Below, piece by piece: positions 12,451 through 13,879 of a stretch of 13,879 bases of DNA; position 1 is the stretch's first letter; every line of letters starts with the position of its first letter. Source of the DNA: an uncultured Blautia sp. (GTDB lineage: Bacteria; Bacillota; Clostridia; Lachnospirales; Lachnospiraceae); contig CALIZJ010000222.1 in assembly GCA_938028845.1 (NCBI GenBank), positions 1 to 13,879 on the forward strand. Direction: 5' to 3'. The position numbers and the translations under genes are program-made. The notes below the pieces were generated by a model that did no database searches, was not told the origin of the DNA, and saw only the letters and a program-made list of their open reading frames with translations.

Positions 12451-13879
12451 ATGATGGACAGACAAAAAGAAGGTATTTCCTTGAATAAGAGGAAAGAACT
12501 GTATGGAAAGATCCTAAAGAAAAGTCCATTCCTATATGAGACGGTGTCCCATGGAAAAGAACCAGAAAATCCCTCCGGGCTTGCTGTCAGGTATGTTCTT
12601 GCGCCTGCTCTGGTAAATTTTGTTCTCTGGGTTTTAGCCGAGGCAAAAAAGAGAGGAATCCAAAGACTGTATTTTCTGGCCAGAGACGGATACCTTATGT
12701 ATCATACGGCATGCTGGCTGTGTGAAAGAATGGGCTTAACCATTCAATGCAGATATCTGTACTGTTCCAGATATTCGGTAAGGATTCCCCTTTATCATTT
12801 GGACATGGAACAGGCATTGGAGTTTATCTGCCGGGGCGGACTTTGTGTCACTCCGGAAAAAATCATGGACCGTGCGGGACTTAAATGGAAGGAAGGAAAA
12901 ATGATCCTGGAACCTTTAGCCCCGGTATATCCCCCGAAACAGGCGCTTACCTGCAGGGAACTGGAAGATTTAAAAAGACGCCTTTGGACATGTCCTCAAT
13001 TTTTGAAATTGGCGGAAAAACATTCCCGGGAAAAATTTAATACGTTCTGCGGATATTTAAAACAGGAAGGGCTTTTAGAGGAGATTCCTTCTGCTTTTGT
13101 GGACAGCGGGTGGCTTGGTTCTATGCAGAAGCTGCTGAATCAGGCGTGTACGCTTTTGGGTCGAAAGGAGCAGATACAAGGCTTTTACTGGGGATTATAT
13201 GAATTTCCAAAAGAGTGCTGTCAAAGGGAATATCACTGCTATTTTTTCTCACCTTTTCATGGGCTCACCTATAAGCTGTTTTTTAATAACTGTCTTTTTG
13301 AGGCAGTGTTTACAGCCCCTCATGGAATGACTTTGGGTTACGAAAAAAAGGACGGATATGTTCCTATACTTGGCAGCCAGGAGAAAAAAAGACAGGTTTT
13401 TCTTTCTGATCTAAAGGATGTTTTGGAGGAATATGTATCTGCCTTATCTGAAAAATACTCCCTTTTTGACATGAGAAAAGAAGCACTGAAAAATAGAAGA
13501 ATAATAAAAAGACTATGTTTCTTTTTTATGTCAAGACCGACCATAGAAGAAGCGGATTTTTTTGGAAATTTATCTTTTTCGGATGATGTACTCGAGGGGC
13601 AGAAAGAAAAACTGGCAGCGCCTTTAAGCGAAGAAGCATTAAAAGAAAGTTACCGGCTTTTTCGCATTTTTAAAAGGTACAGGGAAAGAAGTGTATATAA
13701 GAAAATGGGGAGTACCAAAGAGCGGAGGAAAAACAGCGCTGCAGCAGAAAAGAAAATAAAATGCAGCTTAAAATGGGAAAACAAAAGAAAAAAAGACGAG
13801 CCGGCAAATGCAGGAATAAAAAAGAAACCAATAAAAAATACGGGAACAGATAATAAAAGTAAGGAAAGCGCCTGGTTTG
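12451..13879 (+). CDS. COG5610/HAD-like protein of a polysaccharide cluster (3' end outside window)
   Basis: The frame opens at ATG 12451 (GAGGCGG just upstream; ATG 12454 is an alternative), 10 bases after the GT2 stop, and stays open to the window end: 476 complete codons seen. Two motifs point to the COG5610-type HAD-related proteins found in surface-polysaccharide clusters: LYFLARDGYLMY (residues 73-84, with Asp79) and FVDSGWLGSMQ (216-226, with Asp218). Members are often annotated as predicted hydrolases, but their reaction is not established. Cysteines are unusually many for a cytoplasmic protein. From about residue 420 the sequence becomes a low-complexity Lys/Arg-rich tail (KKMGSTKERRKNS onward), which could contact membrane or nucleic acid or precede another domain. 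The true C-terminus is unknown. Confidence 0.75.
   Translation, partial: MMDRQKEGISLNKRKELYGKILKKSPFLYETVSHGKEPENPSGLAVRYVLAPALVNFVLWVLAEAKKRGIQRLYFLARDGYLMYHTACWLCERMGLTIQCRYLYCSRYSVRIPLYHLDMEQALEFICRGGLCVTPEKIMDRAGLKWKEGKMILEPLAPVYPPKQALTCRELEDLKRRLWTCPQFLKLAEKHSREKFNTFCGYLKQEGLLEEIPSAFVDSGWLGSMQKLLNQACTLLGRKEQIQGFYWGLYEFPKECCQREYHCYFFSPFHGLTYKLFFNNCLFEAVFTAPHGMTLGYEKKDGYVPILGSQEKKRQVFLSDLKDVLEEYVSALSEKYSLFDMRKEALKNRRIIKRLCFFFMSRPTIEEADFFGNLSFSDDVLEGQKEKLAAPLSEEALKESYRLFRIFKRYRERSVYKKMGSTKERRKNSAAAEKKIKCSLKWENKRKKDEPANAGIKKKPIKNTGTDNKSKESAWF

Overview
The window looks like a chromosomal segment of a spore-forming, low-to-mid-GC Firmicute, most probably a gut Clostridia member of the Lachnospiraceae type; the genus cannot be fixed from the sequence. 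The evidence is strong AGGAGG-type ribosome sites, AgrC/AgrA-like signalling genes, a secreted leucine-rich-repeat protein, a BclA-like collagen spore protein behind a sigma-K-like promoter, and an EpsD-like glycosyltransferase.

Layout. (1) 1-2091, plus strand: the last codons of one secreted repeat protein, then a complete paralogue (signal peptide, acidic linker, LRR_5-like repeats, two C-terminal beta modules) ending in a terminator. (2) 2303-3028, plus strand: an unrecognised 241-residue cytoplasmic protein. (3) 3114-6957, minus strand: a duplicated AgrC/AgrA-like module read in the order kinase 2, LytTR regulator, kinase 1. The regulator that should precede kinase 2 survives only as about 31 codons, so two kinases with diverged membrane sensors appear to share one regulator. 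Phased GAC repeats sit next to a weak -35 at the operon promoter. (4) 7004-8622, minus strand: an ANT(6)-like aminoglycoside nucleotidyltransferase with a long leader, followed by a small gene interrupted or ended by a TAA, then a terminator. (5) 8657-10261, minus strand: a spore-surface pair, a BclA-like collagen protein and a 160-residue protein that looks internally duplicated. Each has its own sigma-K-like promoter. (6) 10408-13879, plus strand: a tightly packed polysaccharide or protein glycosylation operon (GT4, GT2, and a COG5610/HAD-like protein cut by the window end), divergent from the collagen gene.

How the parts may work together: the most coherent inference is a spore-surface locus in which the Thr-rich collagen-like stalk is made late in the mother cell and the divergent glycosyltransferases may supply its glycans. 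That enzyme-substrate link is inferred from position only. The kinase pair is the most unusual architecture here: an orphan (no agrB or agrD seen) two-receptor, one-regulator arrangement produced by duplication and deletion. All percent identities quoted were counted by eye on ungapped alignments.
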